DNA from: an uncultured Butyrivibrio sp.
Lineage (GTDB): Bacteria > Bacillota > Clostridia > Lachnospirales > Lachnospiraceae
Assembly: GCA_945928575.1 (NCBI GenBank)
Contig: CAMENP010000011.1
Span: 1-64,000, forward strand
DNA length: 64,000 nucleotides
Direction: 5' to 3'
Every line of letters begins with the position of its first letter. Position 1 is the stretch's first letter. The position numbers and the translations under genes are program-made. Below are positions 1 to 10,547 of the stretch, piece after piece. A model generated the notes under the pieces. That model was not told the DNA's origin and did not search any database. It worked only from the letters and a program-made list of their open reading frames with translations.

Positions 1-1159
1 AACCTACTGTACGTCCACCTTCACGGATAGCGAATGTAAGACCCTGCTCCATAGCGATTGGATGAATCAATTCGATTGTCATCTCTACGTTATCACCAGG
101 CATGCACATTTCTGTTCCTTCTGGAAGGTTACATACACCAGTTACGTCAGTTGTTCTGAAGTAGAACTGTGGACGATAGTTGTTGAAGAATGGAGTATGA
201 CGTCCACCCTCGTCCTTAGTAAGAACGTAAACCTGAGCTGTAAATTTCTTATGGCATGTTACTGTACCCGGTTTAGCAAGAACCTGTCCACGTACGATCT
301 GGTCACGGTTGATACCACGAAGGAGTGCACCGATGTTATCACCAGCCATAGCTTCATCAAGCTGCTTTCTGAACATCTCGATACCTGTAACAACTGTCTT
401 CTGAACATCATCCTTAACACCAAGGATCTCAAGTTCATCATTGAGGTGAAGTGTACCTCTCTCAACTCTACCTGTAGCAACAGTACCACGACCTGTGATT
501 GTGAATACGTCCTCTACTGGCATAAGGAAAGGCTTATCTGTATCTCTGACTGGGTCAGGAATATACTCATCAACTGTGTGCATAAGCTCAAGAATCTTGT
601 CGCCCCACTCGCTGTTAGGATCTTCAAGAGCCTTAAGAGCTGAACCCTTAATGATTGGGCATCCTGTGAAGCCATACTCTTCAAGCTGCTCTGTAACTTC
701 CATCTCTACGAGCTCGATAAGTTCTTCATCATCAACCATATCGCACTTGTTAAGGAATACTACGATGTAAGGAACACCTACCTGACGAGCAAGAAGGATG
801 TGCTCCTTTGTCTGAGCCATAACACCATCAGTAGCAGCAACAACGAGGATAGCACCATCCATCTGTGCAGCACCTGTGATCATGTTCTTTACATAATCGG
901 CATGGCCTGGGCAGTCAACGTGTGCATAATGTCTCTTCTCTGTCTCATACTCAACGTGAGCAGTAGAAATTGTGATTCCTCTTTCTCTCTCTTCTGGAGC
1001 CTTATCGATATTTTCGAATGCAACAGCTTCACCTGTTCCAAGTCTAGCGTTAAGAGTCTTGGTAATAGCAGCTGTAAGAGTTGTTTTACCATGGTCAACG
1101 TGTCCGATTGTACCAATGTTACAATGTGGTTTAGTTCTTTCAAATTTAGCTTTAGCCAT
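1..1159 (-). CDS. tuf: Elongation factor Tu (C-terminus cut by window edge)
   Basis: EF-Tu is the GTPase that carries aminoacyl-tRNA to the ribosomal A site. The minus-strand reading begins [19 protein letters not shown] and shows G1 GHVDHGKT, G3 DCPGH and G4 NKCD, with the domain 2 and 3 sequence following. It is still open at base 1, ending in [10 protein letters not shown], so only about ten C-terminal residues are missing. The start ATG at 1157-1159 has a ribosome binding site (AAGGAGG) about 10 nt upstream. It is the last gene of the str-type cluster rpsL-rpsG-fusA-tuf and also has a promoter of its own in the fusA-tuf gap. Identity is certain. Confidence 0.98.
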   Translation of the reverse strand, partial: MAKAKFERTKPHCNIGTIGHVDHGKTTLTAAITKTLNARLGTGEAVAFENIDKAPEERERGITISTAHVEYETEKRHYAHVDCPGHADYVKNMITGAAQMDGAILVVAATDGVMAQTKEHILLARQVGVPYIVVFLNKCDMVDDEELIELVEMEVTEQLEEYGFTGCPIIKGSALKALEDPNSEWGDKILELMHTVDEYIPDPVRDTDKPFLMPVEDVFTITGRGTVATGRVERGTLHLNDELEILGVKDDVQKTVVTGIEMFRKQLDEAMAGDNIGALLRGINRDQIVRGQVLAKPGTVTCHKKFTAQVYVLTKDEGGRHTPFFNNYRPQFYFRTTDVTGVCNLPEGTEMCMPGDNVEMTIELIHPIAMEQGLTFAIREGGRTVG

Positions 1160-1221
1160 TTTTAAAAAATCCTCCTTAAATTTTCCCTCTTCCGGGTTGT
1201 CTTTTTAAATTAGCTTTAATA

Positions 1222-1250
1222 ATTATATTTCATATCCGAAATATTTTCAA
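1222..1250 (-). promoter_or_regulatory. Probable sigma-A promoter in front of tuf
   Basis: On the minus strand the fusA-tuf gap contains TTGAAA, 17 nt, TATAAT, which matches the housekeeping promoter consensus at 11 of 12 positions. It would start transcription about 70 nt before tuf and allow EF-Tu to be made in excess over EF-G. Seen in sequence only; activity is inferred. Confidence 0.6.
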
Positions 1251-1253
1251 TAT

Positions 1254-3371
1254 TTATTTTGCTTTTGCAGCAATAACTTTATCCTGTACGCTCTTTGGTA
1301 CCTGCTCATATTTCTCGAAGAACATTGAGTAGTTACCACGTCCCTGTGTGGATGAACGAAGTTCTGTTGAGTAACCGAACATCTCTGCAAGCGGAACAAG
1401 TGCTTTAACCATCTTACCGCCACCGATGTCTTCCATACCCTGAACCTGTCCACGCTTAGCATTAAGGCTTCCGATTACATCGCCCATGTATTCCTCAGGC
1501 ATTGTAACTTCGACTTTCATGATAGGCTCAAGAAGTACCGGGCTTCCCTTCTGCATAGCTTCCTTAAATGCCATAGAACCGGCAATGTGGAATGCCATTT
1601 CGGATGAATCGACTTCATGATAAGAACCATCATATACGTTAGCTGATACACCAAGTACAGGGAATCCTGCAAGGATACCGGCCTTTGTAGCCTCTTCGAT
1701 ACCTTCGCCTACAGCCGGGATATATTCCTTAGGAATAGCACCACCAACTACAGTTGATACGAACTTGAATGTCTCTTCACCGTTCGGATCCATTGGCTCG
1801 AATTTAACTTTACAGTGTCCGTACTGTCCACGTCCACCTGACTGCTTAGCATACTTGCTGTCTACATCAACAGGCTTTGTGATTGTCTCTTTATATGCAA
1901 CCTGAGGAGCACCAACGTTAGCCTCAACCTTGAATTCACGAAGAAGACGGTCAACGATAACTTCGAGGTGTAACTCACCCATACCTGCGATGATTGTCTG
2001 TCCTGTTTCCTGATCAGTGTGAGCCTTGAATGTAGGATCTTCTTCAGCAAGCTTTGCTAAAGCTTCACCCATCTTACCCTGATCGTTCTTTGTCTTAGGC
2101 TCGATAGCGAGCTCGATAACAGGCTCTGGGAATTCCATAGACTCAAGGATTACCGGATGCTGCTCATCGCAGATTGTATCACCTGTTGTAGTGAACTTGA
2201 AACCTACAGCGGCTGCGATATCACCTGAGTATACTTTTTCAATTTCTGTACGCTTATTGGCATGCATCTGCACGATACGTCCAATACGCTCTTTCTTATC
2301 TTTAGATGCATTCAATACATATGAACCTGAGTTACATGTACCTGAGTAAACTCTGAAGAATGCAAGCTTACCAACGAATGGGTCAGCCATAATCTTAAAT
2401 GCTAATGCTGCGAATGGTGCATCATCAGAAGATGGTCTTGTTACTTCGTTACCTTCTAAGTCAACACCTGTGATGTCAGGGACATCTGTAGGAGCCGGCA
2501 TGTACTCGATAACGCCGTCAAGAAGCTTCTGTACACCTTTGTTCTTATATGCAGAACCGCAGAATACAGGAACAGCTTCACTGGCAATTGTTCCCTTACG
2601 AAGAACTGCCTTTAACTGCTCTTTGGAAGGAGTCTCACCCTCAAGATACATCATCATTAAATCATCATCTAATTCGCAGATTTTCTCAACGAGGTTCTCT
2701 CTCCATTTGTCTGCAAGGTCTTTAAGATCATCAGGGATTGATGTAATCTCGATGTCCTCACCCTTGTCATCTTTATAATAGTAAGCATCCATTTCAAACA
2801 GATCGATTAAGCCCTTGAAATCATCTTCCTTACCGATCGGGATCTGTACAGGAATTGCATTCTTGCCTAAACGGTCAATAATTGTCTGAACTGAATAGAA
2901 AAAGTCTGCACCCATTTTATCCATCTTGTTGATGAATGCCATACGAGGTACATTGTAGGTATCAGCCTGACGCCATACATTCTCGGACTGTGGCTCAACA
3001 CCTGCCTTAGCATCAAATACACCTACAGCACCATCAAGTACTCTGAGTGAACGCTCAACTTCTACAGTGAAGTCTACGTGGCCCGGAGTATCAATGATAT
3101 TGATACGATGCTCTAATGCGCCCGGCATTGGTTTGTGATGATCCTCTAATGTCCAATGACATGTAGTAGCGGCTGATGTGATTGTGATACCTCTTTCCTG
3201 CTCCTGTTCCATCCAGTCCATGGTAGCAGTACCTTCATGAGTATCACCAATCTTATAGTTAACACCAGTGTAATACAGGATACGCTCTGTTAATGTAGTC
3301 TTACCTGCATCGATATGAGCCATAATACCTATATTTCTGGTTCTCTCTAACGGATATTCTCTTCCAGCCAA
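1254..3371 (-). CDS. fusA: Elongation factor G
   Basis: EF-G is the translocation GTPase (705 residues with the start chosen here). G1 AHIDAGKTT, the switch II motif DTPGHVDF and NKMD are near the N-terminus, and the rest follows the usual five-domain layout. I prefer the TTG at 3371, giving [20 protein letters not shown]. It lies 8 nt after an AAGGAGG ribosome binding site and reproduces the normal N-terminus of clostridial EF-G. The ATG at 3389 overlaps that ribosome binding site and would add six unusual residues. The gene lies between rpsG and tuf in one operon. Confidence 0.97.
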   Translation of the reverse strand: MAGREYPLERTRNIGIMAHIDAGKTTLTERILYYTGVNYKIGDTHEGTATMDWMEQEQERGITITSAATTCHWTLEDHHKPMPGALEHRINIIDTPGHVDFTVEVERSLRVLDGAVGVFDAKAGVEPQSENVWRQADTYNVPRMAFINKMDKMGADFFYSVQTIIDRLGKNAIPVQIPIGKEDDFKGLIDLFEMDAYYYKDDKGEDIEITSIPDDLKDLADKWRENLVEKICELDDDLMMMYLEGETPSKEQLKAVLRKGTIASEAVPVFCGSAYKNKGVQKLLDGVIEYMPAPTDVPDITGVDLEGNEVTRPSSDDAPFAALAFKIMADPFVGKLAFFRVYSGTCNSGSYVLNASKDKKERIGRIVQMHANKRTEIEKVYSGDIAAAVGFKFTTTGDTICDEQHPVILESMEFPEPVIELAIEPKTKNDQGKMGEALAKLAEEDPTFKAHTDQETGQTIIAGMGELHLEVIVDRLLREFKVEANVGAPQVAYKETITKPVDVDSKYAKQSGGRGQYGHCKVKFEPMDPNGEETFKFVSTVVGGAIPKEYIPAVGEGIEEATKAGILAGFPVLGVSANVYDGSYHEVDSSEMAFHIAGSMAFKEAMQKGSPVLLEPIMKVEVTMPEEYMGDVIGSLNAKRGQVQGMEDIGGGKMVKALVPLAEMFGYSTELRSSTQGRGNYSMFFEKYEQVPKSVQDKVIAAKAK

Positions 3372-3412
3372 GGTTTTATCCTCCTTCATTTAATAAAAAT
3401 GCTTTAGGCCGC

Positions 3413-3430
3413 CATGTGCCTTGGCACATG
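3413..3430 (-). other. Short perfect hairpin in the rpsG-fusA gap
   Basis: CATGTGCC and GGCACATG form an 8 bp stem with a 2 nt loop in the 87 nt gap between rpsG and fusA. There is no T-run after it, so it is not a standard terminator. It could influence translational coupling or processing; the function is not known. Confidence 0.45.
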
Positions 3431-3458
3431 ACAGTAAAAAACAATGATATATACGAGA

Positions 3459-3929
3459 TTAGAATCTGTAATGTGCGAAAGCCTTGTTTGCTTCTGCCAT
3501 TTTGTGCATATCTTCTTTTCTCTTGACAGATGCACCTGTATTGTTAGATGCGTCAAGGATCTCGTTAGCGAGTCTTTCTTCCATAGTCTTCTCGCCTCTT
3601 GCACGTGAAAAAGCTGTTAACCAACGAAGTCCGAGAGCCTGTCTTCTGTCAGCTCTTACTTCGATAGGTACCTGATAAGTAGCACCGCCGATACGTCTTG
3701 CCTTAACTTCAAGTACAGGCATTACGTTGTTCATAGCTTCCTCGAATACTTCGAGTGCCGGCTTACCAGCCTTCTCTTCCACTCTTGTGAATGCTCCGTA
3801 TACTATTTTCTGGGCTGTAGACTTCTTACCATCTAACATGATATTGTTGATGAGTTTGGTAACAACCTTGCTGTTGTATAACGGATCTGCTAATACATCT
3901 CTCTTCTGAGTATGTCCTTTACGTGGCAC
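3459..3929 (-). CDS. rpsG: 30S ribosomal protein S7
   Basis: This is the uS7 primary binder of the 3' major domain of 16S rRNA. The 156 residues begin [18 protein letters not shown], and the usual length and the conserved stretch [15 protein letters not shown] are present. The start is GTG at 3927-3929, preceded by AAGGAGG with a spacing of about 8 nt. It sits in the normal rpsL-rpsG-fusA order, 136 nt after rpsL. Confidence 0.98.
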   Translation of the reverse strand: MPRKGHTQKRDVLADPLYNSKVVTKLINNIMLDGKKSTAQKIVYGAFTRVEEKAGKPALEVFEEAMNNVMPVLEVKARRIGGATYQVPIEVRADRRQALGLRWLTAFSRARGEKTMEERLANEILDASNNTGASVKRKEDMHKMAEANKAFAHYRF

Positions 3930-4065
3930 GGGTCTTCCCTCCTTAACATAATAATTAATTCATAGGTACTCACATGTGTCTGATGTGTTCGCGCGCGGTA
4001 TATTTTAACCCTGCAACCTACAGGAAAAATATTTACACGGCACTATACTGACTTAAATGCGAATA

Positions 4066-4485
4066 TTATTTTGCGTCTTTCGGTCTCTTTGCGCCGTATT
4101 TTGAACGCGCCTGTCTTCTCTTAGCAACTCCTGCCGTATCAAGTGTTCCTCTAACGATATGGTATCTGGTACCAGGTAAATCCTTTACCCTTCCACCTCT
4201 TACAAGTACAACACTATGCTCCTGAAGGTTATGTCCTTCACCCGGGATATAGCTTGTTACTTCGATTCCGTTAGAAAGACGAACTCTGGCAATTTTTCTA
4301 AGAGCTGAGTTAGGTTTCTTAGGTGTCTTAGTCTTAACAGCTGTACAAACACCTCTCTTCTGCGGTGATGCAGAATCGATAGCTTTCTTCTGAAGAGAGT
4401 TATAGCTCTTCTGAAGAGCAGGTGCTGTAGACTTCTTAACAGATGTCTGTCTACCCTTTCTTACTAACTGGTTAAATGTAGGCAT
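4066..4485 (-). CDS. rpsL: 30S ribosomal protein S12
   Basis: uS12 of the ribosomal decoding centre, 139 residues starting [12 protein letters not shown]. The streptomycin-determining loops [12 protein letters not shown] and [13 protein letters not shown] look wild type. The ATG at 4485 directly follows AGGAGGTGAAAAAAG. A longer in-frame ATG at 4539 would add 18 residues that the family does not have, so it is rejected. First gene of the rpsL-rpsG-fusA-tuf operon, with a consensus promoter upstream. Confidence 0.98.
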   Translation of the reverse strand: MPTFNQLVRKGRQTSVKKSTAPALQKSYNSLQKKAIDSASPQKRGVCTAVKTKTPKKPNSALRKIARVRLSNGIEVTSYIPGEGHNLQEHSVVLVRGGRVKDLPGTRYHIVRGTLDTAGVAKRRQARSKYGAKRPKDAK

Positions 4486-4550
4486 TCTTTTTTCACCTCC
4501 TGTAAATAAATTTCCTTGGTTGCGAATCTGATTATTCAAATTCTCGTTCT

Positions 4551-4585
4551 TGCACGCAAAATAAGCATATTACAATGCGCGCAAC
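4551..4585 (-). other. Hairpin in the rpsL leader
   Basis: The rpsL transcript leader contains TTGCGCGCA and TGCGTGCAA, which can pair over 9 bp (one G-U) with a loop of about 17 nt. It lies right after the predicted transcription start. It may be a regulatory or stability hairpin; no known leader family was recognised. Confidence 0.35.
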
Positions 4586-4589
4586 TAAT

Positions 4590-4618
4590 ATTATATCTGT
4601 GACATTTTCAATTGTCAA
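4590..4618 (-). promoter_or_regulatory. Consensus sigma-A promoter of the rpsL operon
   Basis: The minus strand reads TTGACA, 17 nt, TATAAT, a perfect housekeeping promoter, about 100 nt before rpsL. It shows that rpsL-rpsG-fusA-tuf is transcribed independently of rpoBC and of the inserted sulfatase-like gene. Confidence 0.85.
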
Positions 4619-4638
4619 CAAAATAATTTGAAAAGATA

Positions 4639-6636
4639 CTATTTTTTTATTAAATGTTTTATTTCGTTCAAGAGCTGTTCTCTATACTTTAATCTGCGGG
4701 CATCATCATCTATTACTTCTCCGTTGTCATCGGCAATGTAATCTTCTGCTCCGGATATATCCATTCTGAACTCCGGCTGTATAGGCTGCGCCGATTTGTA
4801 ATAATAGTGAAAATCCTTACCATGCAATGCGCCGTTGTACAAGTCTCCGACAAAAAGGCTCTGAGATAATGCATATTCTCTCTCGTGTGTTCCTCCGAAC
4901 ACCTTCGGCAGATTGGCGTCCGTTCCCGCATAATCATATTTTATACCTGCAAGTTCGCACATCATTGCAGCATAATCAGCACTTTCAACAACTTCGTCGC
5001 ATACGCCCTTGACGCCACCGGTTCCTCTTATCATCATCGGGACATTCATTCTCTGCCATGACACAAACGGCTCACCATCATCCACCATAAATGCTGCACC
5101 GTGATCCGAGAAGAAAGATATAACTATTTCATCATCGCTGTAATTATCTTCAATATACCTGAACAGCCTTCCAAGATGAAAATCAAATTCCCTGAGCTCC
5201 TGCTCAAAAATATATTTTCTGTTCTCACTGTATGTCTGCTTAACGGTTGTTTTAACATCGTTGTCAAACATTCTGCACTCAAGCGGCATCTGTGCCTGCA
5301 CACCGATTGAACGCATAAAACCTCCTGAAATATCATGCAGATCGACAAAATCAACCCACATATACTGGTCATCTCCGGCAAATGTACGCAGATGTTCAAT
5401 AACATCCGTGACAACATCCTTTGCTGTATATCCCTGGCTTATATATTGATACAGAAATCTGTCGATTCCTCTGTTGTACCCGCTTACCGGAGTTACTGCA
5501 TCGTTGCCTCCGATTTTGGCCGTAACATATCCTTCATCATGGAAATACTCGGCGAGCACTTTCTCATTTTTCATAAAATCGATGAGATAATTTTCATCCA
5601 GATTCATATGCTTTGAAGAATGTTTTCCCGTCCAATATGTTGCAATTGAAGGCAGCGTCCATTCTGACCCGCTGTAAAAATTATCAAATATAATTCCTTT
5701 TTCAAAAAATGCCGCGGTCTCCGGCATGAGCTTTTCAAGTCCTTTTTCTTTGATGATCCTATAATTAAAACTATCTGCAAAGATACTCATAACAAGGCGC
5801 TTACGTTTGCCATTGCTGTTGTTAAGAGGAATCGGTTTGGCAAAAACCGTTTCCGATGTAGTCACAAACGTTGTAGGTTTATCAATCGGTATATAACTGT
5901 ATTTCATATGTGACATTTCAATATATGTTGTTTTGCTTATATCTGCTGCATCCGCAATCGCACCGTTTTTACCACCCATCCGATAATTAATGCAGACCGG
6001 CATAAGCACTTTTTCCGAAATATCGGCTTTATATGCATTTCCGATATCTGCAAGTGGGAATAATTCGCATTTAGCTCTGTACGCATCACGATTACAGTCC
6101 ATATTGTAATATGATTCATACCATCTGGTAGTCGAGCCTACATAATTTATAAGTCCGTCACAGTCATGCATAAGCTGTCCGACGAGTGATGTCCCAATCG
6201 ATTTGTATGGATTGTTTTCCGAATACACCTCCAGTTCCTTGATAGCTGCATATTTTTCGGCAAGCTCTTCGTCATCCGCTGCAACTGCTTCCAATTCTTC
6301 TGTCTGCCTCTTAACCAGCTCATTGTCAATAACATAATTTTTATAATATTCCTGCAGATAATGCACTCTCAGCAGATATTTATATGCCTCATCATACTTT
6401 CCGAGCTGCCGTGCTGCGCAGGCAAGATTATAACACGAGTCTATGCTGAACGGATTTATATCTACGGCTTCACGAGATACATCATATGCCTTATCATATT
6501 TACCAATTTCTGTGTAATAATATGACAAATACGAAAAATTATCATAGTCATATGACCGACTGCTATATTCCTTTATCATCCTGTATGCGGTTTCATAATC
6601 TCCGCTCATCAGTGTTTTTTCTATCTCTTTGTTCAT
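4639..6636 (-). CDS. TPR protein with C-terminal sulfatase/phosphotransferase-fold domain
   Basis: A 665-residue protein without signal peptide or membrane segment. Residues 1-150 look like TPR-type helical repeats (GKYDKAYDVSREAVDINP, GKYDEAYKYLLR). From about 280 the sequence follows the alkaline-phosphatase/sulfatase superfamily: a metal-binding aspartate at D288 (SIFADSF), a nucleophile-type motif TLPS with T327 in place of Cys/Ser, and the metal pair SDHG (D511, H512). Threonine at that site occurs in phosphoglycerol or phosphoethanolamine transferases of this fold, so transferase or phosphodiesterase activity is as likely as sulfatase; the substrate is unknown. It lies between the rpoC terminator and the rpsL promoter, where Firmicutes normally have none or an L7Ae-like gene. 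The start ATG follows TTGAGG. Confidence 0.75.
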   Translation of the reverse strand: MNKEIEKTLMSGDYETAYRMIKEYSSRSYDYDNFSYLSYYYTEIGKYDKAYDVSREAVDINPFSIDSCYNLACAARQLGKYDEAYKYLLRVHYLQEYYKNYVIDNELVKRQTEELEAVAADDEELAEKYAAIKELEVYSENNPYKSIGTSLVGQLMHDCDGLINYVGSTTRWYESYYNMDCNRDAYRAKCELFPLADIGNAYKADISEKVLMPVCINYRMGGKNGAIADAADISKTTYIEMSHMKYSYIPIDKPTTFVTTSETVFAKPIPLNNSNGKRKRLVMSIFADSFNYRIIKEKGLEKLMPETAAFFEKGIIFDNFYSGSEWTLPSIATYWTGKHSSKHMNLDENYLIDFMKNEKVLAEYFHDEGYVTAKIGGNDAVTPVSGYNRGIDRFLYQYISQGYTAKDVVTDVIEHLRTFAGDDQYMWVDFVDLHDISGGFMRSIGVQAQMPLECRMFDNDVKTTVKQTYSENRKYIFEQELREFDFHLGRLFRYIEDNYSDDEIVISFFSDHGAAFMVDDGEPFVSWQRMNVPMMIRGTGGVKGVCDEVVESADYAAMMCELAGIKYDYAGTDANLPKVFGGTHEREYALSQSLFVGDLYNGALHGKDFHYYYKSAQPIQPEFRMDISGAEDYIADDNGEVIDDDARRLKYREQLLNEIKHLIKK

Positions 6637-6652
6637 ATAAACCTCAATAGTA

Positions 6653-6686
6653 TAAAATGCCCCTATGTATTATGCATAGGGGCATT
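6653..6686 (-). terminator. rpoC transcription terminator
   Basis: AATGCCCCTATG and CATAGGGGCATT form a perfect 12 bp stem (6656-6686) with a 7 nt loop. On the minus strand it is followed by TTTTATA, immediately after the rpoC stop. It closes the rpoBC operon. A TATACT box overlapping its T-run could serve as the -10 of the next gene. Confidence 0.85.
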
Positions 6687-6690
6687 AAAT

Positions 6691-9600
6691 TTATTCCTGT
6701 GTATCTTCTGAACTATCTTCAGCTACATCTTCTGTTATTTCAACTGTGTCCTGTTCTGTTGCAGCATCTGTTGTATCTGTTGTCTCGTCGGCATTATCTG
6801 CTGATTCCTCAACATCCTCATCAAATGTCACTTCATCCTCAAGACTGTAATCGCTGTCAAGTGTTACTGAACGATATCTCTTCATACCTGTACCTGCCGG
6901 TATAAGTTTACCGATAAGTACGTTCTCTTTAAGACCGATAAGCGGATCAACCTTACCGTTAATAGCTGCCTCGGTGAGAACCTTTGTAGTCTCCTGGAAT
7001 GATGCAGCCGAAAGGAATGAATTGGTAGCAAGAGCTGCTTTGGTAATACCAAGCATAATCTGTGTTCCCTCTGCCGGTTCTTTTCCTTCTTCAATAAGTT
7101 TCTCATTTGTCTCATTGAAGTCAAGTACATCAACAGTGATTCCCGGAAGATACTCTGAATCACCAGGGTTATCTACCTTAATCTTCTTAAGCATCTGTCT
7201 TACGATAACTTCAATATGCTTATCATTAATCTCAACACCCTGAAGTCTGTAAACTCGCTGAACTTCACGAAGCATATAATCCTGTGCGGCCCTTACACCC
7301 TTAATCTTAAGAATGTCATGTGGGTTAACACTACCTTCTGTGAGCTCATCACCTGCTTCAAGTACCGCTCCGTCCATAATCTTGATTCTGGAGCCATATG
7401 GTATGAGATAATTCTTTGAATTGCCATCAACATCCGTAATAACAACTTCACGTTTCTTCTTATTATCTACTATTCTGGCAACACCACCGAACTCAGCGAT
7501 AATTGCAAGTCCTTTTGGCTTTCTTGCCTCGAAAAGTTCCTCGACTCTAGGAAGACCCTGTGTGATATCGTCACCGGCAACACCACCGGCATGGAATGTA
7601 CGCATGGTAAGCTGTGTACCAGGCTCACCGATTGACTGTGCTGCGATGATTCCGACTGCTTCACCAACCTGTACCTGCTGACCTGTTGCCATGTTCGCGC
7701 CATAGCACTTAGCACACACACCAAGGTGGCATTTACATGTGAGTACGGTTCTTATCTTAATCTTCTTAAGCCCAAGGTTCTTAATAATTTCTGCTCTCTT
7801 AGGAGTAATCATATGATTTCTCTTGATGAGAACTTCACCTGACTCAGGATCTACAATATCCTCTGCAAGATATCTTCCTGTAATTCTGTCCTTAAGTCCT
7901 TCAATCTCTTCCTTGCCGTCCATGAAAGCTTCTACTTCCATGCCAGGAATTTCTTTGCCTTCGGAGCAGTCCATCTCACGAATGATAAGTTCCTGTGAAA
8001 CGTCTACAAGACGTCTTGTAAGGTAACCTGAATCGGCTGTTCTTAACGCTGTATCAGAAAGTCCTTTTCTGGCTCCGTGTGCGGAGATGAAGTACTCAAG
8101 TACGTCAAGACCTTCACGGAAGTTCGACTTAATAGGAAGTTCGATTGTACGTCCCGATGTATCTGCCATAAGTCCACGCATACCGGCAAGCTGTTTAATC
8201 TGCTGGTTAGAACCACGGGCACCGGAGTCAGCCATCATAAAGATGTTGTTATATTTATCAAGTCCTGAAATAAGAGCTTTGGTAAGTTCAGCATCGGTCT
8301 TGAACCATGTATCAACAACTTCCTTGTATCTCTCTTCTTCGGTGATGAAACCACGTCTGAAGTTTCTTGTAATCTTCTCTACAGTTTCCTCGGCATCAGC
8401 AATCATCTGCTGCTTCTGAGCCGGGACTGTCATATCGGAAATAGAAACCGTCATTGCAGCTCTTGTAGAATACTTGTAACCCATTGCCTTGATACCATCA
8501 AGAACTTCTGCTGTCTTGGTAGCCCCATGAACGTTGATTACTTTCTCAAGAATCTGTTTGAGTCCCTTCTTGCCGACATGGAAATCAATTTCATATTTGA
8601 GTGCAGTTTCAGGATTGGTTCTGTCTACAAATCCGAGATCCTGCGGAATTATTTCATTAAAGATAAGTCTTCCGAGCGTTGTTCTGACATCGCCTTCAAT
8701 CTTGGTTCCATCCTCAAGTTCTGCACTTCTGTGTACATAAACCGCCTGATGGAGCGATATCTGCTTATTCTCATAAGCAAGCAGCGCCTGATTAATGCTC
8801 GAGAAATAGTGTCCGAACAAGTCTCTCGGTGTACAAAGTACATTACGGTTTCCGTCGGTCACGTCTTCGAAATGAATCATATCATCCATTCCGAGTTTGT
8901 TATCCATTATCTCTTTCTTGATAACTTCAAGATCTGTGTATACTGTATCGGATACAGCTTCCACACCTTCTTCACCCTTGTGGTTTGCAAGTTTCTCCAT
9001 TGTCAGATAATAGATACCAAGTACCATATCCTGTGAAGGAACTGCTACAGGACCACCGTCTGACGGCTTAAGGAGGTTATTAGGTGAGAGGAGAAGGAAT
9101 CTGCACTCTGCCTGTGCCTCTACCGAAAGCGGAAGGTGAACAGCCATCTGGTCACCATCGAAATCGGCGTTGAATGCTGTACATACAAGCGGATGAAGCT
9201 TGATTGCCTTACCTTCTACAAGAATCGGTTCAAATGCCTGAATACCGAGTCTGTGAAGTGTCGGGGCACGGTTAAGCATAACCGGATGCTCTTTGATTAC
9301 ATCCTCTAACACATCCCATACTTCTGTCTCAAGACGTTCAACCATCTTCTTGGCATTCTTTATGTTATGTGCTGTACCGTTTGCAACAAGTTCTTTCATA
9401 ACAAACGGTTTGAAAAGTTCAATTGCCATCTCCTTAGGGAGACCACACTGATATATCTTAAGTTCAGGTCCTACGACGATAACCGAACGTCCTGAATAGT
9501 CAACACGCTTACCGAGGAGGTTCTGACGGAAACGTCCCTGCTTACCTTTAAGCATATCCGAAAGAGATTTAAGTGCACGGTTACCTGGTCCTGTTACCGG

Positions 9601-10533
9601 TCTTCCTCTTCTTCCGTTATCTATAAGAGCATCTACGGCTTCCTGAAGCATTCTCTTCTCGTTACGAACGATTATCTCAGGAGCTCCGAGTTCCATAAGT
9701 CTTGCAAGACGGTTATTTCTGTTAATGATTCTTCTGTAAAGATCATTAAGGTCAGATGTTGCAAATCTTCCGCCGTCAAGCTGTACCATAGGTCTTAAAT
9801 CAGGTGGAATTACAGGTACAACATCAAGAATCATCCATTCCGGTTTGTTTCCCGATTCTCTGAAAGCTTCTACAACTTCAAGTCTCTTAATGATCCTTGC
9901 TTTCTTCTGTCCCGAAGCTTCCTTAAGTTCAGCCTTTAATGTCTCTGAATCCTTCTCAAGGTCTATTCTCTGGAGAAGTTCCTTGATGGACTCTGCGCCC
10001 ATTCCTGCTCTGAATCTGTTGCCCCATTTCTCAACAGCATCAGCATATTCTTTTTCTGAAAGAACCTGCTTCTCTGAGAGATCTGTCTCACCTGCATCAA
10101 GTACTATATATGATGCAAAGTAGAGAACTTTCTCAAGGGTTCTAGGAGATATGTCAAGGATAAGTCCCATTCTGCTCGGGATTCCCTTGAAATACCATAT
10201 ATGTGATACCGGAGCGGCAAGCTTGATATGACCCATACGTTCTCTTCGAACGCTGGCTTTTGTTACTTCAACGCCGCATCGGTCACAGACAACACCTTTA
10301 TAGCGGATTTTCTTGTATTTACCACAGTGACATTCCCAGTCCTTACTAGGTCCGAAAATCTTTTCGCAGAATAGACCGTCGCGTTCAGGCTTAAGGGTTC
10401 TGTAGTTAATTGTCTCCGGCTTAAGGACCTCGCCGTAAGACCATTCAAGAATTTTCTCAGGGGATGCAAGCCCAATCTTTATTGAGTCGAATGTCATCGG
10501 CTGGTATGTTTCATTATTGTTATTCTCAGGCAT
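6691..10533 (-). CDS. rpoC: DNA-directed RNA polymerase subunit beta'
   Basis: Largest core RNA polymerase subunit, 1280 residues. The N-terminal zinc site ([20 protein letters not shown]), the catalytic magnesium loop [12 protein letters not shown], and the second zinc site with [11 protein letters not shown] are all present. The last ~45 residues are a low-complexity acidic Asp/Glu/Thr tail beyond the conserved core. The start ATG follows AGGAGGGAGC, 14 nt after rpoB, so the pair is translationally coupled. It ends at a strong terminator. Confidence 0.98.
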   Translation of the reverse strand: MPENNNNETYQPMTFDSIKIGLASPEKILEWSYGEVLKPETINYRTLKPERDGLFCEKIFGPSKDWECHCGKYKKIRYKGVVCDRCGVEVTKASVRRERMGHIKLAAPVSHIWYFKGIPSRMGLILDISPRTLEKVLYFASYIVLDAGETDLSEKQVLSEKEYADAVEKWGNRFRAGMGAESIKELLQRIDLEKDSETLKAELKEASGQKKARIIKRLEVVEAFRESGNKPEWMILDVVPVIPPDLRPMVQLDGGRFATSDLNDLYRRIINRNNRLARLMELGAPEIIVRNEKRMLQEAVDALIDNGRRGRPVTGPGNRALKSLSDMLKGKQGRFRQNLLGKRVDYSGRSVIVVGPELKIYQCGLPKEMAIELFKPFVMKELVANGTAHNIKNAKKMVERLETEVWDVLEDVIKEHPVMLNRAPTLHRLGIQAFEPILVEGKAIKLHPLVCTAFNADFDGDQMAVHLPLSVEAQAECRFLLLSPNNLLKPSDGGPVAVPSQDMVLGIYYLTMEKLANHKGEEGVEAVSDTVYTDLEVIKKEIMDNKLGMDDMIHFEDVTDGNRNVLCTPRDLFGHYFSSINQALLAYENKQISLHQAVYVHRSAELEDGTKIEGDVRTTLGRLIFNEIIPQDLGFVDRTNPETALKYEIDFHVGKKGLKQILEKVINVHGATKTAEVLDGIKAMGYKYSTRAAMTVSISDMTVPAQKQQMIADAEETVEKITRNFRRGFITEEERYKEVVDTWFKTDAELTKALISGLDKYNNIFMMADSGARGSNQQIKQLAGMRGLMADTSGRTIELPIKSNFREGLDVLEYFISAHGARKGLSDTALRTADSGYLTRRLVDVSQELIIREMDCSEGKEIPGMEVEAFMDGKEEIEGLKDRITGRYLAEDIVDPESGEVLIKRNHMITPKRAEIIKNLGLKKIKIRTVLTCKCHLGVCAKCYGANMATGQQVQVGEAVGIIAAQSIGEPGTQLTMRTFHAGGVAGDDITQGLPRVEELFEARKPKGLAIIAEFGGVARIVDNKKKREVVITDVDGNSKNYLIPYGSRIKIMDGAVLEAGDELTEGSVNPHDILKIKGVRAAQDYMLREVQRVYRLQGVEINDKHIEVIVRQMLKKIKVDNPGDSEYLPGITVDVLDFNETNEKLIEEGKEPAEGTQIMLGITKAALATNSFLSAASFQETTKVLTEAAINGKVDPLIGLKENVLIGKLIPAGTGMKRYRSVTLDSDYSLEDEVTFDEDVEESADNADETTDTTDAATEQDTVEITEDVAEDSSEDTQE

Positions 10534-10547
10534 TTCGTAGCTCCCTC

